Virus record (IMG/VR): IMGVR_UViG_3300031974_000143
Coordinates: 1 to 31,282 of that record
Length of the DNA: 31,282 nt
Strand: one strand, 5' to 3'
From: a virus
Part shown: in pieces, positions 15,734-21,042 of the stretch
Layout: every line of letters begins with the position of its first letter
How positions within the stretch are numbered: the stretch's first letter is position 1
Notes under the pieces: model-generated
What the model saw: only the letters and a program-made list of their open reading frames with translations
Told to the model about the DNA's origin: nothing
The model's database searches: none
Made by a program: the position numbers and the translations under genes

Positions 15734-15825
15734 TATTGCACCACAAAAAATTTATCTATGTTATAAACGGCAATGCCTAACATTACCGCCCACAAAAAAG
15801 CTATCCATCTATCTTGCCTACTCAT
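15733..15825 (-). CDS. Tiny single-TM protein (30 aa)
   Basis: The peptide reads MSRQDRWIAFLWAVMLGIAV then YNIDKFFVVQ, a single membrane helix with a basic N-terminus. ATG overlaps the upstream stop by four bases (ATGA) and its TAA overlaps the downstream ATG by one base (TAATG), so it fits its slot exactly on both sides. The region would otherwise be an unexplained 88-base gap in a densely packed operon. The function is unknown. Confidence 0.5.
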   Translation of the reverse strand: MSRQDRWIAFLWAVMLGIAVYNIDKFFVVQ

Positions 15826-16043
15826 TGGTATTTACTCCAATATTCGTTCCAATACTCTGTTGCTTTTTCATCTATTTCTTCTTCTAATAGAAAATCTATT
15901 ACGTCAAAGTCTTTCATAATTACGTGCGCTTTTTCTTGTGCATCACCTAATGATGCGTATGTGCCAAAGCCTTTAGTAAATGTATCCCAAGCAAAATCTA
16001 TATGTTGTTCTACAGTTTCTTTTTTAAGGTCTGGTAATTGCAT
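15822..16043 (-). CDS. Small acidic early protein (73 aa)
   Basis: The protein begins MQLPDLKKETVEQHIDFAWD and is acidic, with helical segments SLGDAQEKAHVIMKDFDVID and EEIDEKATEYWNEYWSKYQ. The start overlaps the stop of the upstream gene by one base (TAATG) and its stop overlaps the tiny membrane gene. Acidic small early phage proteins often act as host-protein binders or DNA mimics; here that is speculation, and no motif supports a specific role. Confidence 0.5.
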   Translation of the reverse strand: MQLPDLKKETVEQHIDFAWDTFTKGFGTYASLGDAQEKAHVIMKDFDVIDFLLEEEIDEKATEYWNEYWSKYQ

Positions 16044-16282
16044 TATATATCTCCGTCTAATAATTGTTCTTGGATACTGTCGTGATATTCTGCCATTATA
16101 GCTTTTGCTAAACGTGCTGAGATTGGCCTAGCCCTTCTAGGATTGTGCAAATCAGTGTAGTCGAAATCTACGGTAGTTCCTTGTACTTCATCACTGAACT
16201 GGCTTTCCGTTGTTGTGTAATAAACCTCTAAGTCAAACTCAAAGCCACGAAACTCTACTGGTATATGTTTGTAATTTTCCAT
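16043..16282 (-). CDS. First gene after the leftward promoter: hypothetical protein (79 aa)
   Basis: The sequence starts MENYKHIPVEFRGFEFDLEV with beta-strand alternation, continues YYTTTESQFSDEVQGTTVDF and ends in a helix (SARLAKAIMAEYHDSIQEQL). I do not recognise the family. It is read directly from the strong promoter at 16307-16335 and has GGAAGGTACAC before its ATG, part of a leader motif shared with two other early genes. As first gene of this sub-operon it is likely to be made early and strongly. Confidence 0.6.
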   Translation of the reverse strand: MENYKHIPVEFRGFEFDLEVYYTTTESQFSDEVQGTTVDFDYTDLHNPRRARPISARLAKAIMAEYHDSIQEQLLDGDI

Positions 16283-16306
16283 TGTGTACCTTCCTTTTAT
16301 ATTACT

Positions 16307-16335
16307 AATATAGTATCAGATATGAGACTTGTCAA
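16307..16335 (-). promoter_or_regulatory. Strong leftward sigma70-type promoter
   Basis: Read on the - strand, TTGACA (16330-16335) and TATATT (16307-16312) are 17 bases apart. The -35 is a perfect match and the -10 has five of six. Expected start near 16300 gives a leader of about 20 bases before the 79-residue gene. This is the best consensus promoter in the window, and suits immediate-early transcription by host RNA polymerase. Confidence 0.8.
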
Positions 16336-16363
16336 CCCCTTGTGTATAATTAATTTACTGAGA

Positions 16364-16392
16364 TTGTAAAAAAATTTGATAAAAACTATAAA
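16364..16392 (+). promoter_or_regulatory. Rightward promoter for rusA
   Basis: TTGTAA (16364-16369) and TATAAA (16387-16392) are 17 bases apart, four of six and five of six matches. The predicted start lies about 23 bases before the GTG start of the resolvase gene. It diverges from the strong leftward promoter, and the sequence between them is AT-rich. Confidence 0.6.
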
Positions 16393-16421
16393 TAATAAAA
16401 AACAATTGACAGGTAAAAGCA

Positions 16422-16862
16422 GTGTATAAAGTAGAAATGGAAATATCAGGACAGCCACAAGGTAAGGGCAGACCTAGATTTACAAGGACAGGCAAGGCAT
16501 ATACGCCAGAAAAAACAAAAGAATATGAAAGTCGTATTCAAGCAGCAGCTTGGAAAGCTATGCAAGAAGCAAAGCTAGAGCCGACAGAACGTTTTGTTGC
16601 AGTAGATATTATTGCATTTATGGAAATACCTAAATCGTGGCCTACGGTAAAACGCATGGAGGCTGAATATGGCGCTCTACAGCATACAACAAAACCTGAT
16701 TTAGACAACATTATAAAAGCAGCACTAGACGGTATCTCTTCTGGAAAAATTATTATGGATGACAAGCAAGTGACTGCAATTAAAGCTAGAAAGATGTACT
16801 GCCACCCAGACAGAGGGCCAGTGCTTTACGTGTCAGTATCTTGGACTGATCCAGAAGAATAA
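16422..16862 (+). CDS. rusA: RusA-like Holliday-junction resolvase (146 aa)
   Basis: RusA cuts four-way DNA junctions formed in recombination and replication. The start is GTG at 16422 with an AGG ribosome site; the ATG at 16437 would remove the first conserved strand (YKVEMEISG). The N-terminal PQGKGRPRFTR is a family signature. The metal-binding acidic residues lie in KPDLDNIIKAALDG (Asp93 and Asp95) and IMDDKQV (Asp114), with the same 2- and 19-residue spacing as Asp70, Asp72 and Asp91 of E. coli RusA. It is the only + strand gene inside the leftward operon, and its end overlaps the convergent HNH gene by 37 bases. Confidence 0.9.
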   Translation: MYKVEMEISGQPQGKGRPRFTRTGKAYTPEKTKEYESRIQAAAWKAMQEAKLEPTERFVAVDIIAFMEIPKSWPTVKRMEAEYGALQHTTKPDLDNIIKAALDGISSGKIIMDDKQVTAIKARKMYCHPDRGPVLYVSVSWTDPEE

Positions 16863-17164
16863 GACCAATCAGGGCCATATGTTTCACGCCATAACTCAGG
16901 TTGTTTGTGTAAAGCTATTTTTGTTTGATCCCATAACCCCTGGTGGTGTCCTTCACACAACGGTATAGCAGAGCTATCAGGACGCTTTAGAGTGCCATGT
17001 CTATCATGGATTGGATGGTGGGCTGTTGTATTGCTTAATTGGTTCTCTCCGAAGCGTTGACAGACGCAACAGGGCATTTCTCTAATAGACTGTAAGTATT
17101 TTTCATCTTTCATTTTTGTTTTTGTTTTCTGCCCCAATGGTGGTTTTTTTGCTAAGTTAGTCAT
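16826..17164 (-). CDS. HNH endonuclease, YbcO/Ref-like (112 aa)
   Basis: The start was set at 17164 (MTNLAKKPPLGQKTKT), which overlaps the upstream stop by eight bases; a longer frame to 17266 would cover the upstream gene. A zinc-type pair CCVCQRFG is followed by the nuclease core: TAHHPIHDRHG with tandem His, then AIPLCEGHHQGL and ALHKQPELW. This HH...PLC..HHQ layout is that of the YbcO/Ref class of phage recombination nucleases, of which P1 Ref is RecA-dependent. Together with RusA, SSB and a possible annealing protein it forms a recombination set. The 37-base convergent overlap with rusA is unusual. Confidence 0.75.
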   Translation of the reverse strand: MTNLAKKPPLGQKTKTKMKDEKYLQSIREMPCCVCQRFGENQLSNTTAHHPIHDRHGTLKRPDSSAIPLCEGHHQGLWDQTKIALHKQPELWRETYGPDWSYSSGSVQDTDT

Positions 17165-17387
17165 TTTCAAATGCTTCTTTTGTAACTGGTACTCTATATG
17201 TGTCGAAATAATAATAACCGTAAGTAACATTAGAAACGTGTTTATGGAATAACTCCATACGCTCACGATGATTTCTCACAATACCGTTTTCTTGTGGTTT
17301 TCTATCACATAATTCTCTAGGTTGGGCAAAGCAATATGGGCAAGGCATTGCTCTTATCATAATTTGTTCTTCTGTATAATTTGTCAT
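17157..17387 (-). CDS. Small zinc-binding protein (76 aa)
   Basis: Residues of about 14 to 42 read MPCPYCFAQPRELCDR then RNHRERMELF, giving the C-P-x-C ... C ... H-x-x-R pattern of a small phage zinc-binding domain often written CPxCGAxPGxxC...HxxR. The C-terminus is aromatic (TYGYYYFDTYRVPVT). It overlaps the HNH gene downstream by eight bases and the gene upstream by four. DNA or RNA binding is likely from the zinc motif; the target is unknown. Confidence 0.6.
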   Translation of the reverse strand: MTNYTEEQIMIRAMPCPYCFAQPRELCDRKPQENGIVRNHRERMELFHKHVSNVTYGYYYFDTYRVPVTKEAFEND

Positions 17388-17815
17388 ATTAATTTAAAAT
17401 GCTCCGTTGATAAAACGCTTATTATTTCTTGATCGTCATAGTTATTGCGTCTGTTGTGTGTTTTTGCACTAATTTTAAATTCGCCAAAAATTACAAAATT
17501 TTCTAAATCGGTATAGCCAATGGCATCTTCCCACTCTACCACAAAGAAACACGGCAAGCCTGTTATTGCTTTTGAGCTATGCCATGCGACTAATTTTGTC
17601 ATAGATACAATCATTGTCGGATAGTCGTTAAACTTTTGATTGCGTTTTCTGAACTCTAAAAATGCTAATGGTTTGTTGTCACGGTAAGCAATAAAGTCAA
17701 ATTGTGATAACTTTTTTTGGCGTAACATCTGGCATTTCCATTTCTCAGCAAGCATGTCAGCTATTCTTTGTTCGTTGTCATAATCCTCTTTATTTTCGTA
17801 TATAGAGTGGGTCAT
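17384..17815 (-). CDS. Possible PD-(D/E)XK-type nuclease (143 aa)
   Basis: The order QFDFIAYRDNKPLAFLEFRKR resembles the core of PD-(D/E)XK nucleases: an Asp in one strand, then a second strand ending in E-x-K. Here the last position is Arg (E-F-R), so activity is uncertain. The remainder alternates strands and helices (AITGLPCFFVVEWEDAIGYT). It overlaps its downstream neighbour by four bases and the DUF1367-like gene upstream by 26. Position among recombination and SSB genes agrees with a DNA-processing role. It could equally be an inactive nuclease fold. Confidence 0.45.
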   Translation of the reverse strand: MTHSIYENKEDYDNEQRIADMLAEKWKCQMLRQKKLSQFDFIAYRDNKPLAFLEFRKRNQKFNDYPTMIVSMTKLVAWHSSKAITGLPCFFVVEWEDAIGYTDLENFVIFGEFKISAKTHNRRNNYDDQEIISVLSTEHFKLI

Positions 17816-18197
17816 AACCTATTGCCTCTGCCAATTTAGCCATCGACATTTCAAAATATTTGTTAAATTCTTTTTGATCCATGTCATCGAAGCTAATGCT
17901 ATCAATTACACGCATGTGACAGTTTGCTAAACCGTTCCAACGCATACGGACGTAACCACAAGCCCATTTGAGTTCATCGTGTAAATGTTTATGTGTAGGC
18001 CACTTTCCTGTAGCCTTACACACGTTGTTTAATGTTGCCCAATACAGATTGTGTTGTGGGTTAGAACGCTTACCAGTGGCTACTAAATCAAACGTCTGCC
18101 CCTGTTTGTGTTCTTCTATTTGTTCTGCATCAAAGCTAGTGCAAGGCAACAAGTTCCCATCTTTCAATTGCACTTGGATTTTAGAAAGGGATTTCAT
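17790..18197 (-). CDS. DUF1367-like recombination-region protein (135 aa)
   Basis: The start chosen, 18197 (MKSLSKIQVQLKDGN), overlaps the end of the SSB gene by 17 bases; an in-frame ATG at 18209 is the alternative, and a frame reaching 18305 would cover much of SSB. Conserved features resembling DUF1367/NinB-region proteins are ATGKRSNPQHNLYWATLNNV, LHDELKWACGYVRMRW and VIDSISFDDMDQKEFNKYF. Proteins of this group lie next to SSB and nucleases in many phages, and are thought to handle single-stranded DNA during recombination. The assignment rests on pattern memory and is moderate. Confidence 0.5.
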   Translation of the reverse strand: MKSLSKIQVQLKDGNLLPCTSFDAEQIEEHKQGQTFDLVATGKRSNPQHNLYWATLNNVCKATGKWPTHKHLHDELKWACGYVRMRWNGLANCHMRVIDSISFDDMDQKEFNKYFEMSMAKLAEAIGYDPLYIRK

Positions 18198-18570
18198 CGT
18201 CAAGATCATTAGTTGTTTGTTGTTCGTTATTGTTGTCAGATAAGTTGTCACCCTCTGCATAACGATTATCAGATGTATGGGTTTTCTTGCTTGCCCAAAT
18301 AACATCTACAATAGACGCTTTGACTTGTAAGTAGGTTTTGTCATTGTACATACGTGTTTTAAACTCACCTACAACAATAACCTCTGTGCCTTTTGTAAGA
18401 TGTGTAGCTAATCCTGTTCTAAAAAACGAACATTCAAAAAAGTACGTTGATTTATCTTCTTTGTAGCCATCATCTACAGCAACGCTGAAGTTTAAAACCT
18501 TATTATCATTGCTAAATGATTTTATTTCTGCGTCTTTCGTCAAACGCCCTTTTATTGTAATATTTTTCAT
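18181..18570 (-). CDS. ssb: Single-stranded DNA-binding protein (129 aa)
   Basis: SSB coats single-stranded DNA in replication and recombination. The OB-fold strands are visible: NITIKGRLTKDAEIKSFSND, LNFSVAVDDGY, TYFFECSFFRTGLATHL and GTEVIVVGEFKTRMYNDKTY. The C-terminal 40 residues are polar and disordered and end in DDEIPF, the acidic tip with terminal Phe through which SSB recruits host enzymes. Length is short compared with the E. coli protein, as usual in phages. The gene lies three bases downstream of the 198-residue putative annealing protein. Confidence 0.92.
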   Translation of the reverse strand: MKNITIKGRLTKDAEIKSFSNDNKVLNFSVAVDDGYKEDKSTYFFECSFFRTGLATHLTKGTEVIVVGEFKTRMYNDKTYLQVKASIVDVIWASKKTHTSDNRYAEGDNLSDNNNEQQTTNDLDDEIPF

Positions 18571-18573
18571 TAA

Positions 18574-19170
18574 TCATTCTACTCCAAATTCTTTATTTAA
18601 TTTATCTCTTGCATCTATTAGTTGGTTATATTGATCTTCATCAATATTAGGGTTGTTAAGAAATTTTTTAAATTTTGTTTGGTTAGCTTTAAATTTATCC
18701 CAACCACACGTTTGAAAAAACTCTAACCACGCATCAACTTTTTCTTGTATATTAGCAACGGCAAATTCTTGCTCTTGAGGTTTTGCGCTTTTAAAATCAT
18801 CTGCTTCTTCTTCTGAATATACGTCACCGTGTAAACCTACTAACTTAAGTATAACTCTGTCTTTGGCACGTTTTTCTGCCATAGCAAATGGGTAACTGTT
18901 TTTGTTATTGTATGGTGCTGCTTCACCAATCGACCACTCTGTAGCGTCTTTCATGTGTCCAGTAACACATATTACAGCCTCTTTAGCACTAACGTCACAA
19001 GATATTATTTGTGGTGCATCGAACACTATATTATGATGGGCTGCTATTTTTTCTAAGGCTTTGTGCAAAAGAACAGGAGTGCCATGACAATCCCAAACAG
19101 CTTTGTGTTGTGTTATATCAACTTCTTTTAACAACTTAACTAATTTTTCTGGTAAATTAGGCATCTTCAT
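18574..19170 (-). CDS. Conserved recombination-region protein, possible ssDNA-annealing (Rad52/Sak-like) protein (198 aa)
   Basis: The first 130 residues form a folded domain with AVWDCHGTPVLLHKALEKIA, ISCDVSAKEAVICVTGHMKD and the distinctive TEWSIGEAAPYNNKNSYPFA, AMAEKRAKDRVILKLVGLHG and DVYSEEEADDF. The W..GEA...N...YPFAMAEKRAKDR signature is shared by phage proteins encoded beside SSB that have been proposed to anneal single strands. The last 60 residues are helical and acidic/basic. It sits immediately upstream of ssb. I cannot confirm a Rad52-like fold from sequence alone. Confidence 0.45.
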   Translation of the reverse strand: MKMPNLPEKLVKLLKEVDITQHKAVWDCHGTPVLLHKALEKIAAHHNIVFDAPQIISCDVSAKEAVICVTGHMKDATEWSIGEAAPYNNKNSYPFAMAEKRAKDRVILKLVGLHGDVYSEEEADDFKSAKPQEQEFAVANIQEKVDAWLEFFQTCGWDKFKANQTKFKKFLNNPNIDEDQYNQLIDARDKLNKEFGVE

Positions 19171-19396
19171 TTTCCTTTATAATACCAGCAAAAATGCCAT
19201 GTTTATCGAAATCACTACAAGCCTTGTTTATTGCTTCCGTAATAACAGAACTAGATTTAGCTCCAAAAGTAAGATTAGTTGCTTCACCATCTTTTGTTTC
19301 AGCCATTTCTTTTTCTGTTGTTTCTAACATTGCTTTTGTAATGTACAGCCTAATCAATGACGGATCAGGGTGTTTTTGACCAAGTTTTGTGTCCAT
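19157..19396 (-). CDS. First gene of the leftward early operon, hypothetical (79 aa)
   Basis: The protein begins MDTKLGQKHPDPSLIRLYIT and continues as charged helices (AMLETTEKEMAETKDGEATN and SSVITEAINKACSDFDKHGI). No family is recognised. It is read from the divergent promoter region at 19428-19455, and has AAAGGTACA before its ATG, the leader motif shared with the gene at 20502. It overlaps the next gene by 14 bases. Confidence 0.6.
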   Translation of the reverse strand: MDTKLGQKHPDPSLIRLYITKAMLETTEKEMAETKDGEATNLTFGAKSSSVITEAINKACSDFDKHGIFAGIIKENEDA

Positions 19397-19421
19397 TTTT
19401 TTGTACCTTTTTAATTTATAC

Positions 19422-19450
19422 TTGTCTTATATAGGAAACAGTCTTATATA
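19422..19450 (+). promoter_or_regulatory. Rightward promoter for the repressor-like gene
   Basis: TTGTCT (19422-19427) and TATATA (19445-19450) are 17 bases apart. The 10-base direct repeat GTCTTATATA occurs at 19424-19433 and 19441-19450, overlapping both elements. The predicted start falls inside the palindrome at 19451-19468, so binding there would shut this promoter: a typical autoregulation layout. Confidence 0.6.
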
Positions 19451-19455
19451 TGCAA
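19428..19455 (-). promoter_or_regulatory. Leftward early promoter, overlapping the rightward one
   Basis: On the - strand TTGCAT (19450-19455) and TATATA (19428-19433) are 16 bases apart. The expected start lies near 19421 and gives a leader of about 25 bases before the 79-residue gene. Its -35 overlaps the first half of the palindrome, so the same repressor could block both directions. Confidence 0.5.
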
Positions 19456-19468
19456 CCATAAAGTTGCA
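19451..19468. promoter_or_regulatory. Palindromic operator-like site
   Basis: TGCAAC (19451-19456) and GTTGCA (19463-19468) form a perfect inverted repeat with a six-base spacer. It overlaps the start site of the rightward promoter and the -35 of the leftward promoter. Size and position fit the operator of a small dimeric HTH repressor, most simply the 59-residue protein encoded just downstream. Confidence 0.55.
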
Positions 19469-19484
19469 CATTGGAGACTTTTTT

Positions 19485-19664
19485 ATGGAAAGCATTTTAT
19501 CAACTGAGGAAATAATTAGGCGATTAGATAAACGTGTATTGGCTAAAGTTGTAAGAGACGTTGGCGTATCAAAGCATACTATTTATAGGTTAATGCGTGG
19601 TGACGATGTATATTATTCTACAGTTAAAAAGTTGTCTGATTATTTGGTAAAAGAAAACCCATAG
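19485..19664 (+). CDS. Small Cro/CI-like HTH regulator (59 aa)
   Basis: The start at 19485 (MESILSTEEIIRRLD) has GGAG eight bases upstream; in-frame sequence back to 19389 runs through the promoter and operator and is not coding. Residues of about 19 to 42 form a helix-turn-helix (LAKVVRDVGVSKHTIYRLMR, with SKHTIYRLM as recognition helix), followed by a short helix (YSTVKKLSDYLVKE). Size and motif resemble Cro or small XRE regulators. It is placed directly after a palindrome overlapping divergent promoters, so it probably controls both the early leftward operon and itself. No integrase or long CI-type repressor is visible. Confidence 0.75.
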   Translation: MESILSTEEIIRRLDKRVLAKVVRDVGVSKHTIYRLMRGDDVYYSTVKKLSDYLVKENP

Positions 19665-19680
19665 CGTGAAGAACTATGGG
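19658..19680. terminator. Hairpin after the HTH regulator gene
   Basis: CCCATAG (19658-19664, including the stop codon) pairs with CTATGGG (19674-19680) around a nine-base loop. On the + strand no U-tract follows, so it may act as partial attenuator. On the - strand it is followed by GTTTTCTTTT, which would stop antisense transcription entering the regulator gene. The stem is only seven base pairs. Confidence 0.45.
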
Positions 19681-19694
19681 CTTCCAAAAAAGGT

Positions 19695-19754
19695 ACATTG
19701 TGTGCATAATGTCAAAACCAATGAAATATGCAAGGTCTTTATAAACGATCTTGC
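19695..19754 (+). promoter_or_regulatory. Structured leader upstream of the replication gene
   Basis: The 111-base gap between regulator and initiator genes holds two further inverted repeats: ACATT/AATGT (19695-19699 with 19708-19712), and a longer imperfect one, GCAAGGTC/GATCTTGC (19730-19737 with 19747-19754, one G-T pair). The second ends 21 bases before the ATG, just upstream of AAAAGGG. These could be operator sites or RNA hairpins tuning initiator translation. The repeats are seen directly; the role is inferred. Confidence 0.4.
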
Positions 19755-19775
19755 CCAACAAGAAAAGGGTTAAAA

Positions 19776-20489
19776 ATGTCAAATTTAGTTAGTAACCTAG
19801 TACAAACAAAAAAAGTAGGTTCTAATACTCAAAAATCTATTCTGATGTACATGGCAGACAAGGCTAGTGATGATGGTAGTGGTATATGGGTTAGCAAAAA
19901 GAATATGGCTGCTGATTTGGAAATGGCTATTAGAACGCTGCAAACAAATATTAGAGACATGGTTAGTTCTGGTATAATTTCTGAAGCAGGGCAGAAAAAA
20001 CATAAAAACGGCTACACTGTAGATTATACAATCAACCTGGAACGTATCGGAACACTACAGAACACTAGGGAACACCATGCAACACCTGCACCCCTGCATC
20101 AGATGCACCCCTACCCACGCAGCACCTGCACCCCTACCCCTGCACCAGATGCACCCAAACCATTAATAGAACCATCCATTGAACCAAATAATATTAAAAA
20201 TATTTTATCTCATTGGGTAATAGAAGATAATGCAGCAGAAAGTTTTATTAAATATCGTAAGCAGATTAAGAAACCTTTAACTGTAACAGCAGCGAAAAGA
20301 TTAGCAGAAAAATTAAGATTTATTTTTATAGCCGATGGTAGTCCAGAAGATGCTTTGGCAATGGCAGAGGAAAAAGGATGGCAATCTATAGAACCTGATT
20401 GGTATTTTGGTAGTTTGTTTGGCAAAGATAGTGTAGAGTATAAACAGGCGATGGGTAAAATTCGTGAAGCAATAAAAGAAATAAATTAA
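19776..20489 (+). CDS. Replication-initiator-like protein (lambda O/DnaD-type organisation, 237 aa)
   Basis: The start is ATG 19776 (MSNLVSNLVQTKKVG), preceded by AAAAGGG. Residues of about 1 to 90 form a winged-helix domain of the HTH_36/O type: SNTQKSILMYMADKASDDGS, IWVSKKNMAADLEMAIRTLQ and NIRDMVSSGIISEAG with a wing at KHKNGYTVDY. A Pro/His/Thr-rich linker (about 100-135) is encoded by the GC-rich repeats described at 20050-20209. The C-terminal domain (SHWVIEDNAAESFIKYRKQI and AMAEEKGWQSIEPDWYFGSL) resembles the helical tail of phage replication proteins. It would bind the repeats and recruit a helicase loader or host helicase. No polymerase or helicase gene is present, which agrees with this model. 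Confidence 0.7.
   Translation: MSNLVSNLVQTKKVGSNTQKSILMYMADKASDDGSGIWVSKKNMAADLEMAIRTLQTNIRDMVSSGIISEAGQKKHKNGYTVDYTINLERIGTLQNTREHHATPAPLHQMHPYPRSTCTPTPAPDAPKPLIEPSIEPNNIKNILSHWVIEDNAAESFIKYRKQIKKPLTVTAAKRLAEKLRFIFIADGSPEDALAMAEEKGWQSIEPDWYFGSLFGKDSVEYKQAMGKIREAIKEIN
20050..20209 (+). other. Putative replication origin inside the initiator gene (iterons plus AT-rich tract)
   Basis: Four tandem 10-base units start at 20050, 20060, 20070 and 20080 (GAACACTACA, GAACACTAGG, GAACACCATG, CAACACCTGC). They run into longer GC-rich repeats: CACCTGCACCCCT at 20083 and 20123, GCACCCCTACCC at 20105 and 20128, and TGCAYCAGATGCACCC at 20095 and 20141. About 30 bases after the last repeat the sequence turns almost purely A/T (20187-20209), a possible unwinding element. 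Repeats followed by an AT tract inside the initiator gene is the lambda O/ori layout. The repeats are seen; origin function is inferred. Confidence 0.6.
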
Positions 20490-20501
20490 AAGGTACAAAA
20501 A

Positions 20502-20990
20502 ATGAATTATGATTATAGAATACAATTAGTAAAAAAAGAATTAGAGAATATTCTTAGCAGCTATGCAGTGCCAGTACACATTAGGAATGATGAAGATGCA
20601 AAGCAAAATGAAATCAAAATTATTGCTAAAGCAGTAAATCAAATATTTCCATCAGATAGCACTAGGGAAGTTATAGAGGGTGCTTTTAGTCGCGCAGAGC
20701 TTAAAATTAAAGCTGCACATATGTCTAGAACGTGGCCTAAAGGCGCAGATATAGTTACTGCTATAAAACATAGTATAGCAACGGCTGGTGACCTTCCTAG
20801 TGTATCACCTAACTGGCATCCAGATCCAAAAATAATTAATGCACAGCGAATAAAAAAAGGTGAACCTGTTGGTGAGTTTTATATTCATGGCAAGATGGCA
20901 GATGAATTAGTACGTGATGGTTTAGTAACAGAGCATGATCTACAGCCTTACAAGGAATACTTAGCCGTAGAAAAAATAGATAGAATATGA
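20502..20990 (+). CDS. Replication-operon partner protein, possible helicase loader (162 aa)
   Basis: The gene follows the initiator by 12 bases and has AAAAGGTACA before its ATG. The N-terminal half is helical (YDYRIQLVKKELENILSSYA and EIKIIAKAVNQIFPSDSTRE). The second half contains AAHMSRTWPKGADIVTAIKH, a phrase seen in small phage replication-region proteins, and a compact end (GEFYIHGKMADELVRDGLV). No Walker motif is visible, so it is not a DnaC-type ATPase. Place after an O-like gene suggests an analogue of lambda P that recruits host DnaB, but sequence alone does not show this. Confidence 0.5.
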   Translation: MNYDYRIQLVKKELENILSSYAVPVHIRNDEDAKQNEIKIIAKAVNQIFPSDSTREVIEGAFSRAELKIKAAHMSRTWPKGADIVTAIKHSIATAGDLPSVSPNWHPDPKIINAQRIKKGEPVGEFYIHGKMADELVRDGLVTEHDLQPYKEYLAVEKIDRI

Positions 20991-21005
20991 TATTTATGTT
21001 ATACT
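20977..21005 (+). promoter_or_regulatory. Extended -10 promoter-like element overlapping the end of the replication operon
   Basis: TGTTATACT (20997-21005) is an extended -10 (TGn plus TATACT). TAGATA (20977-20982) lies 17 bases upstream as a four-of-six -35. The predicted start is near 21012. Only about 85 bases follow before a strong terminator, so the product would be a short RNA. Confidence 0.45.
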
Positions 21006-21006
21006 G

Positions 21007-21042
21007 ACATTGGGGTGATATGCTCCATACTCCTCCCAATGT
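21007..21042. repeat. Inverted repeat between the promoter-like element and the terminator
   Basis: ACATTGGG (21007-21014) and CCCAATGT (21035-21042) are perfectly complementary and 20 bases apart. In a read-through mRNA they would form an eight-pair stem with a loop rich in CTCC. If transcription starts near 21012, only the GGGG part of the stem would be in the RNA, so the repeat might instead work as DNA operator. Confidence 0.5.

Noticed and set aside
15564-15887. + strand reading frame (107 aa) opposite the early genes
   Set aside because: The - strand genes here are linked by exact stop/start overlaps and one has a clear HTH; the + frame is Phe/Cys/Ser-rich shadow sequence without ribosome site.
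16406-16430. TTGACA followed by TATAAA near the rusA start
   Set aside because: The spacer is only 13 bases and the -10 would lie inside the coding sequence; the pair at 16364-16392 with a 17-base spacer is much better.
19485-19664. Temperate lifestyle based on the HTH regulator
   Set aside because: No integrase, excisionase, partition gene or attachment site is visible, and the regulator has the size of Cro rather than CI; lysogeny cannot be supported from this window.
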